A stretch of DNA of 64,000 bases from Aegilops tauschii subsp. strangulata (GCF_002575655.3 NC_053038.3:142306885-142370884), one strand, 5' to 3'. Positions 11,791 through 25,380 are shown, counted from the stretch's first letter. Program-made: numbers and translations. Notes: generated by a model not told the origin, from the sequence alone.

Positions 11791-14707
11791 GATTCTATAG
11801 CATGCAAAGATCGATCAGTTAACAAAGGAATGGCCAACTTACGGGTTTTATTTACGACAAGAATATGGCAGATTACTTACTGCAAGTCAGCAAGGATAAT
11901 CGTTTATGTATTCGATGGTTCTAGCTGGTGCGTTGACTGGACAGGAACGACATAAAAAATGGCAATGGTCCTTCAAATGGAATCTTCAAAACAAAGAACC
12001 GATGAAACCATATGACATAGAAAAATCTAAAATGAGGTGCTTCATATGGTTAGGCATGGAACATCATGACTGACCAATGAAACGGGCGGGCGTGCTAGTT
12101 GGTCTTGAGATAAATCCAGCAAGAACAGACCCATGCTCACCTTTCTTGGAAGGGTGCGACTGCTCTAGGGACAACAAGCCACAAGATCAACCAATCAGAA
12201 AGAAACAATCTGCCCTATATTTAGTTTCAGACTTCCAGTCACCGAAACTGGATGGGCCAAAATATGATCTTCAGAAAATGTAGGAAATAATAAACAAGCA
12301 AAAGGATTATCCCTGGAAATCAATAATGTTGCAAAGCAGTTAAGATCATATGAAAAATTACATATCTTACCCTGCTGCTTGCACAACTCAACGCCTGCTC
12401 CTTCTCCCTGTCACTGGCATGGTTGCATTATACACTATAACCAACATCCATGAATAAAATTTAGTAAAAGTATTTGATAACATAAGAAAAGGAGTGAAAT
12501 GAGATATACAGTTGGTTCAATAGTCCAATGCTTTGCTAGATCATAGAAGCTACTCTAAATACATGACTCGACAGTATGGGAAATTAATAAAGGTACGATA
12601 TTAATGATTTATTTTCATATCAAAAGAAGATAGGTAGTGGAGATTGCATTATTAAATAAATAACAAAAGAATGTACTTTTATGTAGAATTAAAGTGTGGA
12701 GAGCAAACAAATAAGCCAGAGGGAAAACTATGTATTAGTCCTCATGAATAAAAAGTTCAGTCTTTCTTAGTCAAGAATCTACTAAAATGTAATTAATATA
12801 CAACAAATCAATTTTAAAAAATCCTGGGAAAACATGCCGACCAAAATAAAGAGGTAGAAAGCCTATTTTAAATCCATGACTGGTTACAAAGTTGCATCAA
12901 CCTACTACACTAAATATATAATGGCAGTTCTAGATGCTGCTTAACACTCAAATTAGAAGAAAACACTCAAATTTCCACGAACTGAATCAGAATCATCTAA
13001 GGAGCACGCACATAAGTAAACTATAATGCAATTATAAAAATCAGTATTGATCTTGGCTTGTGCTTCCCTTGACATCTCAATACGATTGAAAATATTCTCC
13101 CAACCAATAGTTAACTACAACATGGTGTGATGAGCATTACGAATCTAAAGAGCTTCTGAAATAATTATGCCACTGTGAGAAGTTCCTAGTGCTGTTGAAC
13201 AAAACCCCAAAGAACCATTAGCTACTATATCTGCGCGACTAAAAAGTAGCAGACAGTAACATTTTTGGTGTTGATGAACCAACAATCCAATATATAGGTA
13301 CAGAATTGTGTGTTATTATAAATCCATAGAAAGTGTGCAATGTTACTGACTTGCAAAATCTCAAGATACATCAGACCACATACTTCTTGACAATACAAAG
13401 AGCAACCAAACATTATCTATACCCGATTTGTTCATAAATGATTAGAAGTATGAACTATTTGTATTTCAGGGAACAAATCACTGTAAGCCACCAAATAAAT
13501 ACAGTAGAGGAGATGTTCCTACTCACGCCTCTCACATTTGGAAAGCAAGGCAACTGAATAAATAAGTAAAACTGCAACTACTTTTTTTTAGTATTTCTAG
13601 TGAAAAGAGGAGCATGAACGAATCATCACCATGGAGCAACAGTGCATGATACCGTGCAATGCAACAGTCATAGCTATAATTGTTCATGTTAGCAATCTAT
13701 AGCAAGAAAAATAAAATTAAACCCATCTTTATTGTCCGAACCCATTATTTTCTCCTTTGATTTTGAAGATAAAAGGATGGAATGATTATTCTTCATATTA
13801 GTAAGATAACATCAACACAAAAATTAAATTAAGAAACCATCATCTTGTCCAACCCAATAGCCCCCTTCTTTTTCTTTGAAACTTAAATTATGCATTACAA
13901 CCATCATTGTCCAGACCAGACATGTACAGTACAAAAATAGATAGATGGGAGAGGTCGGGGAGCGATATCACCATTCCAGGGTACCATCTTGAGCTCGATG
14001 AAGGCCTCGGTGGTACTTGCTCCTCGGCCAGACTATGAACTGTCAACCAAATGAAATACATGCTACATGTCACAAAAGACAATTGAAACCAATTTAAAAA
14101 TTGAATACGAAAGGGAACAAAAATCAATTAAAAATGGCGTTTTGGAGGACGTAGGTCGATTAATGCTACTTGTTACCGAACCATGAGACCTGCTACGAAA
14201 GCAAGGGCATGAATTGTTTCCTTTTCTACATTCAGGCCATCAAACATTACAAAAAGCAAATACACTTGATTTATCAAGCAAAACATAGGAGGCGGGATTT
14301 GGAAGTCTGCCGCTTGCATCTCTGATCCTCATGTCATTATTTAGAGATGTAAAATTAAGCGCCCTTTCAAAATTTGAGCTCGAATAGAATAATCAGATCA
14401 CCCTGCATCATTGGCCGACATATGCATGCTTGCTACTGAAATTTTGAGTTTCTCAAACTGAAGAATCGTCCAGAAGTGATCAAATGAAGCATGGTGTATT
14501 CTTTTCAACAGAAGAAAGACATGGCTAGAACACAACTTTATCTCGAGCAGATTTTTAGTTCTATGAAAAAATAAAGAAGAGAGAATGCAATAAAACAACT
14601 AAAAAGAAATTAAGTATGCACACCTGCACCTACAAAGGTTTAGTATTTTACCTATGCATACAACAAAAATATCAGATCAAAACCATGTTCTTGCTCCCTT
14701 GGATATA

Positions 14708-14710
<3 letters not shown>

Positions 14711-14740
<30 letters not shown>
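14711..14740. repeat. (AT)15 microsatellite
   Basis: Thirty bases of uninterrupted AT dinucleotide inside the Helitron interior. It is self-complementary and probably length-variable. Confidence 0.95.
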
Positions 14741-14744
<4 letters not shown>

Positions 14745-15428
14745 AAGAGTGAGGGATGGAGAAAGGGGAGCGTGAGCAATAAAGCTGGGTATACCTTGTT
14801 GCTGCTTGCTGTAAACTGTGGGGGTAGGAGGTGGCGATCTGCTGCTTCATAATAGATGTTGTGTACTGCATAGCCAGATTAAAACATTAGTAAAAAAACA
14901 TTTGCTCTTCCAGTGAAAAATAAGTAAACATAAAGGAACAAATCAGCGCAAGATGCAGATGGATAAGGCAAGATCATTTAGTAAAACTGAAATATTCATC
15001 AATCAAATGCTAAAAGCATATATGACTACATTTTAGAGGGTTACGATGTAGAGCATAGATAGATCTTAATAGCAAAAAAAATCGGTTCCAAAAAAGTGGC
15101 AAGTCTTAATAAATATGCAATTAATTAGATATCCTTCCAGAAACAGTAAAAATCCATATTGGTTCCCATTGCATTTCTCTTCGTGTCTTCGGAAGCTATC
15201 CTAACCTTCCAAAATGGTAACCCTCACCCAAGGTCCAAGGAGAGTCTTGTGAAAGCTTTCAAAAGTATGAATGTTTAAGAAAAGCCGCCAATTGAAAATG
15301 GAGACCCAGCTCATGAGGTATTATACTTAGACTGATTTACGTGTTGATTGTTCCAATTGCTGAGAGCATCATACTCTGAAATAGAGAGCATATGTAGGCA
15401 CGCCCAAGGATTCAAATCGTGTTTAATA

Positions 15429-15600
15429 CTCCCTCCGTTTCTTTTTGGATGCATATAAAATTTGGTCAAAGTCAAACTTTGTGAACTTTGACTAACTCTG
15501 TAGGAAAAAATATCAACATCTACAATACTAAAGCTATATGCTATGGAAATTAATTTCATGATGCATCTAAGAATATTGATTTCATGTTGTGAATCTTGAT
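15429..15600. mobile_element. Truncated Stowaway-type MITE
   Basis: Begins TA then CTCCCTCCGTTTCTTTTTGG, followed by the GTCAAAGTCAAACTTTGTGA block found in the complete Stowaway at 54265. The matching right inverted terminus (ending GGAGGGAG) is absent, so only the left part remains. The end coordinate is approximate. Confidence 0.6.
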
Positions 15601-16439
15601 ATTTTTACCATTACAATCGGTAACTATAATTGTAGTGGTTAATTTTCCAATTATTTTCTTTGAAGTTCTATGCAAGTCCAAACTCCGGCAACACATAACA
15701 GCAAAAGGAGCTTGCAAGAGCTAAAAAGCAGCCCAAACAATATCACTGACGGGTGCTGGGTAGCACCCTAAAGGAAAAACAACTCACTCCTATGTAACTT
15801 GAAAACCAAAAGCTAAAAAAGATAAGTTTAAAGACATACCTCAATGCAAGATGGAATCGCAGCTAGGCAAAAGCAATGGCTGCTATAGCAATGCCTTGAT
15901 ATTTGGTACATCAACATATGCATGCCATCTGCAAGCAGAAGTTCAGTTCAATCCCCAATTACCTCAAAATATAAACATATAAAGAGATCTTGAACAGAGG
16001 CATAGCATGTATTGTCAACTTCCAAGTAGACTCTGAGAATTTGACAATCTTTGAAGCCTTGCTAGTAAAATTTTAAACTGCCACCGTCTGAAATGCATAT
16101 ACACACGACCAAACATCAAATGTGAATGTTAAATTGGCGAATACTTGGGGGATGCACAGCATACCCAGAAAAGGGTCCACTACACACACGACTGCAAATA
16201 CCCATCATATGTATGTAAGTGACCACAAAAGCACATAGAAACTGCAAGGAATTTTAGCAACCAAAGTAGACTAATCTAACACAACCATATCATACAGAGC
16301 AATCAACTAAGACGATAAGAACATAGTACAACATGATTTGAATCACATGTTTTTCTCCATTGGAGCGGTGTGCGCTCTCCACCTGTTGGCGTTCAACCGT
16401 CATGTGGGAGGATAGGAACGGAGGAAACTGAATAAATAG

Positions 16440-17310
16440 GCATGGTGAAAATCCCCAACCCTACCTGCCTCTTACCTTCTCGCCCGCAGGCACGAGGCAG
16501 CGGCGGCGACGCCGCTTGCTCATCCACCCCACCCCTCACGGCTGCGTGCGCCGGCCGCCGGAATGAGCCCGCGACCACTCTGTGCCATTTTCATCGCCCG
16601 TCCTCTGCCACCTCGGACTCGGCCTCTCCCGCATCTCCACCTCCGCCTTCGCTTCTGTCCATAATGAAGGAGAAGTAAAAAAAGATTAACCCATGCAGGC
16701 ATTTTACCGAGCAGGTGAAGAGCATGGAGTGAAACTCACCTTGGAACAAACGGTGCGGACATGCATACGGAAGAGGCAGAAGCAAGAAACCGAGCAGCGG
16801 TTGTATGAACAACAAGAAAATTAGAAGAGAAAGGGAAGAACAAATCAGTGCTTGAAGAGCGATGAGAGAAATTGATCTGTTGGAAGGGGATGCACGTCCT
16901 TACCCTAACTGAACGCATAAGCATCAGCCACAGCGAGGAAAGCCATGGCTCTCTAGCAAGCAGGCAGTGAGAAAGATGATGGCGGGCAACGACGGCATCA
17001 GACGATGGCTTGCGGAGACACATGGAGAGGCAGAGCATCGGGGCTGACTCCTCTCCCGTCGTGCGACCTTGGAGAAGGAGGGAGCCGACCTCCGTCGCTC
17101 CACGTACCTGAAGACGGCTCAGATCGGGAACCACCGCTGCGGCCTGAAGACAAGCGATGGGAAGGCGAGGAGGAGGAAGAGGCGAGGCGGTGGAGGAGTA
17201 GCAGTCGGTGGCGGGGCTCCTAGGGCACAGGAGGAGGAGGTGGGAGGGAGTGGCGGCGGACAAGGGAGGGAGGAGTGAGGGGCGCGGGGCTGTGGATTGG
17301 GGCTAGGGTT
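16440..17310 (-). other. Two GC-rich first-exon-like islands at the Helitron 5' side
   Basis: GC-rich patches at about 16440-16670 and 17000-17310 stand out from the AT-rich surroundings. On the minus strand the second runs from a ccctagcccc leader through CT-rich DNA to a possible splice donor (caggtacgtgg near 17110). This resembles the 5' leader of a plant gene. No protein family is recognisable in either. They may be the first exons of the captured B3 or RPA-like genes. Confidence 0.3.
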
Positions 17311-17430
17311 CGATGCCTTTTTCCTCTTGCTCGATCGCTGTGGCCCTCGTGCGACTGCTCGCTGTGGATTTCGCTCGTGTGGTGCGGTGTGCCCTCGCGT
17401 TTTTTGCGGTGGTTTTTACCGCTCGAGCGA

Positions 17431-18455
17431 TGGTTGTGCCTAGCACTTGTTGAGGATTTATATGTTAGATCCTTTGACAATTTTAATATATCAAATTTCA
17501 TTTGGTATCAAGTTTCATAATTGTCATTTTGGATACACAAGTGCTCTTCCTTGCAAAACTAACCCATGTAGGTAGATGAACTCAAACTACAAGTGATGCT
17601 CCCAACTCTTGATGAACTAAATCAACCTTGAGCATCCAACACAAGTTCGACTACATGATCAAGATCAACACCACCACCCAAGGTATGTTATTCCATCTTA
17701 GAGAAGCTTTACCCCAAGTCATAGGTCAAAGCAGCTCAACAAGATGTGAATATATCTAAATGCTTAAACGAAAAAATGGTAACCCCATTTTGAGCTTAAA
17801 CGATGAGTATGACCTACGATCAAGTGTTCTCACTTGACTCCTCAGTCAATATACTCTAACATAGGTGACTTTATCGCCGACCCTTTCTAGATGAAGTTCT
17901 CTCGTGTTTCTTCGTGTTCTTGCATTTGTTTCTTACTTGTTTGTTCCCCTTTCAAAAAAACACTTCATCTAGATTTATTTTCTTTTCTCTGCATCTAATT
18001 CATTGCAAATATTTTAGTTAATTCCTTGCAAATCCTTGTGAGATCTTATTTGCCAAGTGAGCTGAGATGACAAAATTTTTCCTCTGTATTGACTCGGTCT
18101 CACCGATTTCTGCCTATCGGCTAGACCGAACTGCAATAATGCATTGTAGACTATTCATCGGTACAACCGACAAGGACAAACCCGGTCTGACCGATATGCA
18201 TCATTTACGACACCTCCAACTCGGTGTCACTGATGAAAATGACTCGGCGTTACCGATTTCACTACTGAGAAAACATTTTGCCATTGCAATTGTCATTTCT
18301 TCTCCAGCTCCACTCGATGATTCTTATCCTCTACATGCATCTCGAATTACATGTTGCTTTATAATGTGACATAAGGACCAAAACTGTTTGACTCATGCTC
18401 CAGAAGACCCCTTTTTGGAAATTGATGTCAAAGGGGGAGAGAGAGCACATCATAG
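17431..18455 (+). other. Outer copia element resumes: non-coding 3' interior with palindromic motifs
   Basis: AT-rich DNA with no pol domain. At 18095-18265 it carries several variants of the motif CGGT-n-ACCGA (tcggtctcaccga, ccggtctgaccga, tcggtacaaccga), the motif that fills the element's own LTR at 31633-32018. A polypurine tract aagggggagagagag lies at 18430-18444, just before the gypsy insertion. Both tie this segment to the outer copia element and not to the Helitron. Confidence 0.65.
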
Positions 18456-21400
18456 TGTCACAGCCCTAGAATTTGCTTGTCATTAGTTGCATTAAGGCAT
18501 TCATGTCATCATGTTTAAATTCAAATGAATATGAAATGGGGATGGCAGAAACCCCCAGCACCACTTAATTCAACTAGGGTCCAAATAAAATCATTTTCAC
18601 TGAACCCAAAATGCCCTTCTAAAATGTTCATCATCTTTGTCTTGGTCTAGAACCTCTGACAAAAATGGTGCACACTTTTCTAGGACAACAGAGGGTCACT
18701 GAATTAAATCATATAGTATTTGCATTTGGGCATTTAAATACTATAAAATATTTTAAATGTCCAAATAATCATAAACTGAAATGTCTACTGTTGGATATAT
18801 TCCAAACAGTGGCTTTGAGCAGTTTCATGATTTTTGAGTTAGTTTTAGTATTTTAATTAAAGCCCTAAAGTTACAGAAGAATTAGAAAATAGAAATAAAA
18901 GAATAGGACAGAAACCCACCTGGCTTACTTGTGCCGCCCACCAGAGCCAGCCCACCAGGCGGCCTAGCCCACCACCGCCTCCTCCCCTGTCGTCTTCCTC
19001 CCCTGCCAGGAGGACGGGGCGTGCCCGACGCGCACAGGCACGCGCCCCGGCCACCTCCTCCCTCCCAGCCTGCCTGGCTCCCCCTCAACGCGCCTAGACG
19101 ACGCCAGCGCGACGCCTGGATGCCTCGGACCCCTCTCTCTCTTTCCCGAACACTCTTCCCCTACTGTGTTCTCTCCACCGAGCGCTGCCGTCACGGCCGA
19201 TCGACGTTGCCACGGCCACCGTGCTCCCCTCGCCTCACCAACGTGTCCCCGAGCTCCGTCACGACGTCGTCGACTTTTCCACCAAGACACGCGAGCGGAA
19301 GTGCCCTGCAGCGTCGTCCCCGACCCCTTCTTCCTCCTCGGTCGCCGGAGATCCCCCTCGCCGCCTCGACTGCTCCAGCCCTTCCCCGAGCCCGCTTCGA
19401 TGCCTGCTGCAACCGCTGTGAGCCCCTGCGTCGAACCCCCCTCTTCTCTGCTCCGTTTGCTCGTTGTAGACGCCGCCCCCTTGCTCACCGTAGCACGTCG
19501 CCGCGCAAGCTCGACGCCGGCGTCACTCCGGTGACCATTTGGTCACGCGCGGGTGCCTAACACACTCACCGCACCTCGTAGCGCCTCGCTAGTGCATCCA
19601 TTCACCCGCTAGCACGCCGCAGCAGCAAAACCACCGAAGCCCGAGCTCCGGCCGCCGCTCGGCTCGTCGCCGTCGTCGTCTCCGGCCACCCCAGCTCCAG
19701 CCGCCTCCACCACTGGGTGCGCCACTCCGCCAGCTCCCCGTAGATGCTCCCCGCGCGCGAAACCGGACCCTGTAGCGAAATCCCGATGCCCTCCATCGCG
19801 GATTTGGTCGCCGGCGTTCACACGCCGGTGGTGATGATGTGGCACCGCCATTAGGGACTAATTACCAACTTAATTACCCCCTGACCCATTGACACACGGG
19901 CCCCACGCCCTTAGTTAAGCACAGTTTAAATTCCTATTAGTTTTAACTAATCACCATGGCCCCACGCGTCAGCGTTGACCTGGCCCCTGACCGACCCCAC
20001 CCGTCAGTGACCCAAGCCAGCTTGTGACACTGACCAATGGGCCCCACTGGTCAGTTTGACCTGGACCGCCTCAGTTGACCACTGACGTCACACTGACGCA
20101 AGACTGACGCAGTAAATCCTTTTCTAGATTTATTCTAATTCGAAATAATTTAGGAAATTCCAGAAAATGTTTTAAACTTAGAAAAATCATAGAAATTCAA
20201 CCGTAGCTCAGAATGAAATAATTGATATATGAAAAATGATCAGAAAAAATATGAAGAATCTGTTTATGCCATATCCATGCATGTTTGAGCAAGTTAACAT
20301 CACTTTTTAGGACAAACTAAGAGAATGGCATTTGAATATTAACATATGGGGTTTAAATTTGAACCTAGGGTTCAAACCAACTTCATTTAATATGGTTGCT
20401 AGCTGCATTAGTTCAATCAACAACATATTCTATGTCATGAGCATGCATCATATTGTTGCATTGCATTGATTGTGTTTCTTCCTTGTTTGCCGGTATTGTC
20501 CCCTCTCAGTAAACGTGGTTCCGACGATGAGTTCGATGACACCGATGAAGAGCTATTACTATCTTCAGAAGTGCCAGGCAAGCAAAACCCCCTTGTTCAT
20601 TCCGATACAATCCCACTCTCTCGCTCCCACTCTCTTTTACTGCATTAGGACAACATCGATTCAACTGTTTCATGTTGCGGTAGCTGAACCCCTTTTCCTC
20701 TGCATGACCTGTCATTGCCACAGTAAATAGATGAAACCCACTAGCATGAGTAGGAGTTGTTTGAGCCCTGATGTGCCTACTCATTCATGCTTGTTTGTCA
20801 TGCCTGCTACTGCTTAGAGTTGAGTCGGGTCTGATTCATCGGGAATGAACTGGAATGGTGATGAACATGTCCTACTGTGTGTGAGCTAAGTGTGTGAACA
20901 CGATTTGGTAAAGGTAGCGGTGAGAGGCCATGTAGGAGTACATGATGGGTTGTCTCATTGAAACCGTCCTCAGGAACTGAGTTCTGTGTTTGTGATCCAT
21001 GAACAGCTACTACCACACGTTGGGCCCTGAAATATGACCCCGCTCGACTTATTAACCGCCCCTGTCCTCTGTCCAGGAGTTGCAACTAGTTTCTGGTGTT
21101 TGTAGGATATGTGTTGGAGGCCGTGCGTAGCGCTGGCCCTAGGGGTGGGCTATGATGCGGTAGATACACCGTGGCACGATGTACCGGGCGCCCGTTTGGT
21201 GTCTCGGGAACCCTGCACACATCGTTTGGGGCTGTGAGCGAAACCCCGACCGGATCTCCTTGCGGATGGAACCCGAATAGGCGATAAACCTGGACTAGAG
21301 ACTTGTGTGGTTAGTCAGGTCATGGTCTACACCCACGTCGGCTTTCGCTTGAAGTCTGCCGAGCACATGTCGTGCGCAGACGCTAAGTGGTGGAAACACG

Positions 21401-22675
21401 TGTGAAGAAGTACACCCCTGCAGGGTTATAAATGATCTATTCGAATAGCCACGTCCACGGTAAAGGACTTCTGGGTTGCCTATAACAGTTCATAGACAAG
21501 TGAAAGTGGATACTCTAAAACTCGCAAGATAAGCGTGAGTGCTGTGGATGGCCTTCTCGTGGGGAGACGGGAGTGGATCCATAGTGGTGTATTGATATGG
21601 TGAATATGTGGACTCGTGTGCGCCACCTCAAAGGAGTTACTTGCAGTCGTAGTTTAGGATAGCCACCGAGTCAAAGCTGGCTTGCTGCAGTTAAACTCAC
21701 CACCCCCTTTGTTGATACCGATGCATATGTAGCTAGTTCTGATGTAAGTCTTGCTGGGTACATTTGTACTCACGTTTGCCTATTTTATGTTTTGTAGAGA
21801 GATGTCAGTCTCGCTAGTAGCTCCGTGTGGACTTCAACGTTTAGCTTGATACCTCAGCTACGATCTTGTGCCCTCGGCAGGATCTGGTAGATAGTCGGGC
21901 TTCTCAGCCTTTTTCATTTGTAGATGTCTGTACTCAGACATGTTAAGCTTCCGCATGTGCTTGACTTGTATGCTCTGAATGTTGGGTCATGAGACCCATG
22001 TTTGTAATATCTTGGCTCCTCGGAGCCTAATGAATAAATACTTGAGTCGTAGAGTTATGCTGTGATGCCATGTTGTATTTACACATATCGAGCATATTGT
22101 GTGTATGATTGAAATGCTTGGTATGTGTGGGATCCGACAACCTAGTTGTTTATCCTTGGCAGCCTCTCTTATGGGGAAATGTAGTCTTGTGCTTCCATGA
22201 GCCATAGTAGTCCGCTACAGCCCGGTTCACCGGAGTCCTGCTAGCCCAACACTACTGCTCCGGAACACTTGACTGGCCGGCATGTGATTCACTTCGTTCC
22301 TGTGTCTGTCCCTTCGGGGAAATGTCACGCGATGACATCCGGAGTCCTGCCTAGCCTGCTATAGCCCGGTTCATCGGAGTCCTGTTAGCCCAGTGCTACA
22401 GCCGGATTCGCACGCTGCTGACCGACATGCTCGATGTTGATTCATGTATGCCTGTCCTCGTAAGTTAGTGCCACTTTGGGTTCACGACTAGTCATGTCGG
22501 CCCGGGTTCTCTGTCATATGGATGCTAGCGACACTATCATATACGTGAGCCAAAAGGCGCAAACGGTCCCGGGCCATGGTAAGGCGACACCCGTGGGAAT
22601 ACCGTGCGTGAGGCCACAAAGTGATATGAGGTGTTACCGGCTAGATCGATGTGACTTGGAATCGGGGTCCTGACA
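18456..22675 (+). repeat. 5' LTR of the nested gypsy element
   Basis: 4220 bp, near-identical to 26300-30528. In the first 350 bases I count about eight differences, most of them transitions, plus small indels. It contains a GC-rich island (about 18930-19850), a stretch rich in GACC/CTGAC motifs (about 19960-20110), and the block acacccctgcagggttataaa at 21411-21431 also found in the solo LTR at 8830. Open frames inside it are not credible genes. Confidence 0.93.
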
Positions 22676-24492
22676 GCGTTGGTATCAGAGCCTGACTGCC
22701 TGTAGGATTACCAAGCCAAAATGGTTGAAGTTGAGTCTAGAAATGCTTTAGTTATATAAGGGAATTGATTGTGGAAGGGAACGTAAGGCTCTTTTTACTC
22801 CTTTACCTTATGCCCTTCTGATCTGAGTCAACCTCTTCTTTTCTACGGGGATTAAGAACTAGGCCTTCTCATCTATCTATCAGGATGACGTGTTACTAAT
22901 CCATAGACTTATAGAATTGATAGTTTCAAGTCTCATTTCAGTTTCTACTACTTCTGTATGTTCATATCTAGCCTCAGAACCTTGATATTGTGATGTTGAG
23001 TGGTCATGCCACTATTTTGCAGGATGTCTCAAATCATTTTGAGCATTTACAACCGTTATGCTGTCCGAGTCATCCCAGGTTTCTAAATAGTATGATGCAT
23101 TTGCAAATCCCTTCTTTCCGTTCCCAATGTCCCTTTGGGCCAGGTTAATCACACTAATTGCTGAGTTGAGGTATTCTATTGCCTCGACATATATGTTGGA
23201 TTTATTATTATGACCCTAGGTGTTTTAGAGAGTCACCTAGTAATCTAGCCATGTTTTGTGTTCCCAGCGCGATGATTCTGGCCATTATTCTCGAAAGCAT
23301 CCCGTGATGCCATTTAGTTAGTAGGCATTCTATTCCTGGGTTCTTGAACCCGAGATTCACCCTACTTCATGTTGTTAGTATTTGCTAGTTCCCTTAAGAT
23401 ATTAGTAACCTTTGCGATAGTCCTCGAGGTCCGTGGTATATCCTTCTTCCAATACCATGAACCAATATGGCAAAAGCCTTTGAACCAAAAGGTCACGATC
23501 AGAGTGCTCTTGATGAGTTCTCCATTCTATATTGTGAATCTGCCAGTTCTACCCCTTTCCGCATGGGTTATCCGGAAGAAATGTTGAACTTTGCTCGACA
23601 TACTGATCTATGCATCCACAACTCAGAAAGTTATATGTTCCTTTGAGTTGTCCCTCTTTAGTTATTTTCTGGCCCTCGTCTGTCAATTGATAGTCAAGAG
23701 TATGTGTGCATTCGTTCATCGATGTCTATTATTCTTGTGGTCCGTCAAGCCATTCTATTTCAGAATGACTAGGAGAAACAAACTCCAGTACCTCGTCCAT
23801 CTCTGGGATTGGGTCAAAGCAGTTGTATTCCGCAGATCAAATGCCAATCCAGCTTTTGTTCTGTTCTACCTTGGAATGTTGCCCCCTTTATGTCAGGATT
23901 GCCATGAGAATTGCAGCATCTCTCATGAATCCTTGACGCAGTGATACTTCTCACCATCATTATTCATTCCTCGGTTCCGTGTTATTGTAATCGGAACGCC
24001 GACAACTGAATCGTGATGTGTGAAATCTATACTCCTAGCAACTCCGTTGCTTGGTAGTTAAATGGACAATAACCTCATTCTTAGCGTGTTGATTATTGAA
24101 TCATCATTCTAGGATTGATTGTGCTATCCTGTCCTTATTTCTGGTGCACTCTTCAACCAAGAGTTAGGGTTGTATCAATCCCTTTCCTATTTAGTTTTAT
24201 CGTCTTGCTCTGAAAAGCAAGATTGTTCTCGAGCTTAGTAACATATCGGTGGTTCGTGATGTTCCGAATATCTTATCGGAAGTATTACCAGGTTGTCACC
24301 TGACCGCTATGTTGAGCTCGTGATCATGTTGGTTTTCCTCCAAACCACCATTCTCCAAGAATCTGTGTTGGATACCCCTGAGCTAGTTGGTTAAGCCAAA
24401 CAACAACTTGGAGAGTTGGAAGATAAAAGCTTGTCTGACTTAGTTCATGTTAAGGGATATCTTTTGTGTGTGTGTGTGTGTGTTGAAGAAAG

Positions 24493-24690
24493 ATGATATG
24501 TCCATCAATTGGTCCTCGTGATCAGTTGTTGGATCTATTGCCTTGTCTAAACTTTGACTTGAGTATGGGCTATCATCAAGTCAAATCAGAACCAACGATG
24601 TTCGTAATGTTGTCTTACTCGTGGTTGATCCCTCGAGCATACACCATTACATCTTTTGGTCTGACCAATGCTATCACCGTGTTCACATGA
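24493..24690 (+). pseudogene. Gypsy reverse-transcriptase remnant
   Basis: The 65-residue frame contains QLLDLLPCLNFDLSMGYHQV, which corresponds to the RT block around the first catalytic aspartate (DLxxGYHQ). It continues to RAYTITSFGLTNAITVFT, the conserved SFGLTNAP-x-F block. The sequence just upstream encodes KKDDMS, matching the KKDG strand. Spacing between blocks is shortened and a stop follows at once, so the YxDD box is lost. This identifies the 18456-30528 element as Ty3/gypsy, because this SFGLTNA pattern belongs to gypsy RT and not copia RT. Confidence 0.8.
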
Positions 24691-25380
24691 TGGTGGAAGT
24701 CCAGTGATATGGAAATTCCGATGAGTTGTTGTTGAGCCCATCAGCAGCATTTTGTCTCCCCCATGATTCATGTTGAACATCAACCTAGTGTTGGAAACTT
24801 TGTAAGCAATGCCTTCGTGTTCCGTTCATGAAGCTTACGCTTGGATGGAAGAAGTGACTTCCTCGAATTCATGTGCATTTGGTGCAAGTTGCCTCCGTGA
24901 GTTCGATAAAGATTGTTTTGTTTCCTCTGGTACCATCCCAAGTCAGTTATGCATGTGCGAATGTATTCTATGGTTTGGTAGATTAATTACCTCCACTCCA
25001 TATGTATTCACTAGCACACCAAGCCACTGATTGATTTGTTCAATGGAAAGAAGCTCCTTCTTAAGAGCAAGACTTATACAAGGACTTCGATATCCTTGAT
25101 GATGGTTCCCCACCTGAACTCGGTAGTGTTTTGTTGTAAGACTTCTACATGATCATGCTTGTCTTGGACATCATGTTCACATGTATGTAGCAGAATCAGC
25201 TCATGTTTTGGAACTTGCTATCGTAGTTCATTTCCTGAGAATTTCGCAACATCATCTCGTCGGTTTGTGTTGCAAAATTTCTTTTCCAGACATGCTATCT
25301 GAAATGTTCCGTTACCAACCAGATCTGAATTTCAGGCAGATATGATGGTTGGAGCTATTCCAAGATCTATGATGTAGGTC

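Larger units (their letters stand above)
4902..17430 (-). mobile_element. Helitron-like transposon with captured gene fragments
   Basis: Read on the minus strand, the right end starts with TC (17430) preceded by host A, and the left end finishes in CTAG (4902) followed by host T. This matches Helitron insertion between A and T without a target duplication. A 7-bp stem with a 3-base loop (4914-4930) lies about 9 bases inside the CTAG end, as the family requires. Cargo on the minus strand includes a B3-domain C-terminal exon (9748-10014), an RPA-type OB-fold exon (about 11662-11790) and GC-rich first-exon-like DNA (about 17000-17310). No Rep/helicase domain was seen, so it would be non-autonomous. 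A gypsy solo LTR (5157-9593) sits inside. The 3' end is fairly secure. The 5' end is inferred from TC plus the resumption of copia-like DNA. The interior outside the listed pieces is AT-rich and intron-like. Confidence 0.5.

Noticed and set aside
13888..14127. Candidate exon with SLAEEQVPPRPSSSSRW inside the Helitron
   Set aside because: No family recognised and no clear splice frame with the RPA or B3 pieces.
16736..17263. 175-codon minus-strand frame near the Helitron 5' end
   Set aside because: Serine/leucine-rich translation of leader-like DNA. No domain.
18931..19560. 209-codon frame in the gypsy LTR
   Set aside because: The other LTR copy (about 26780-27400) breaks the same frame, and the opposite strand is equally open. 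No protein signature.
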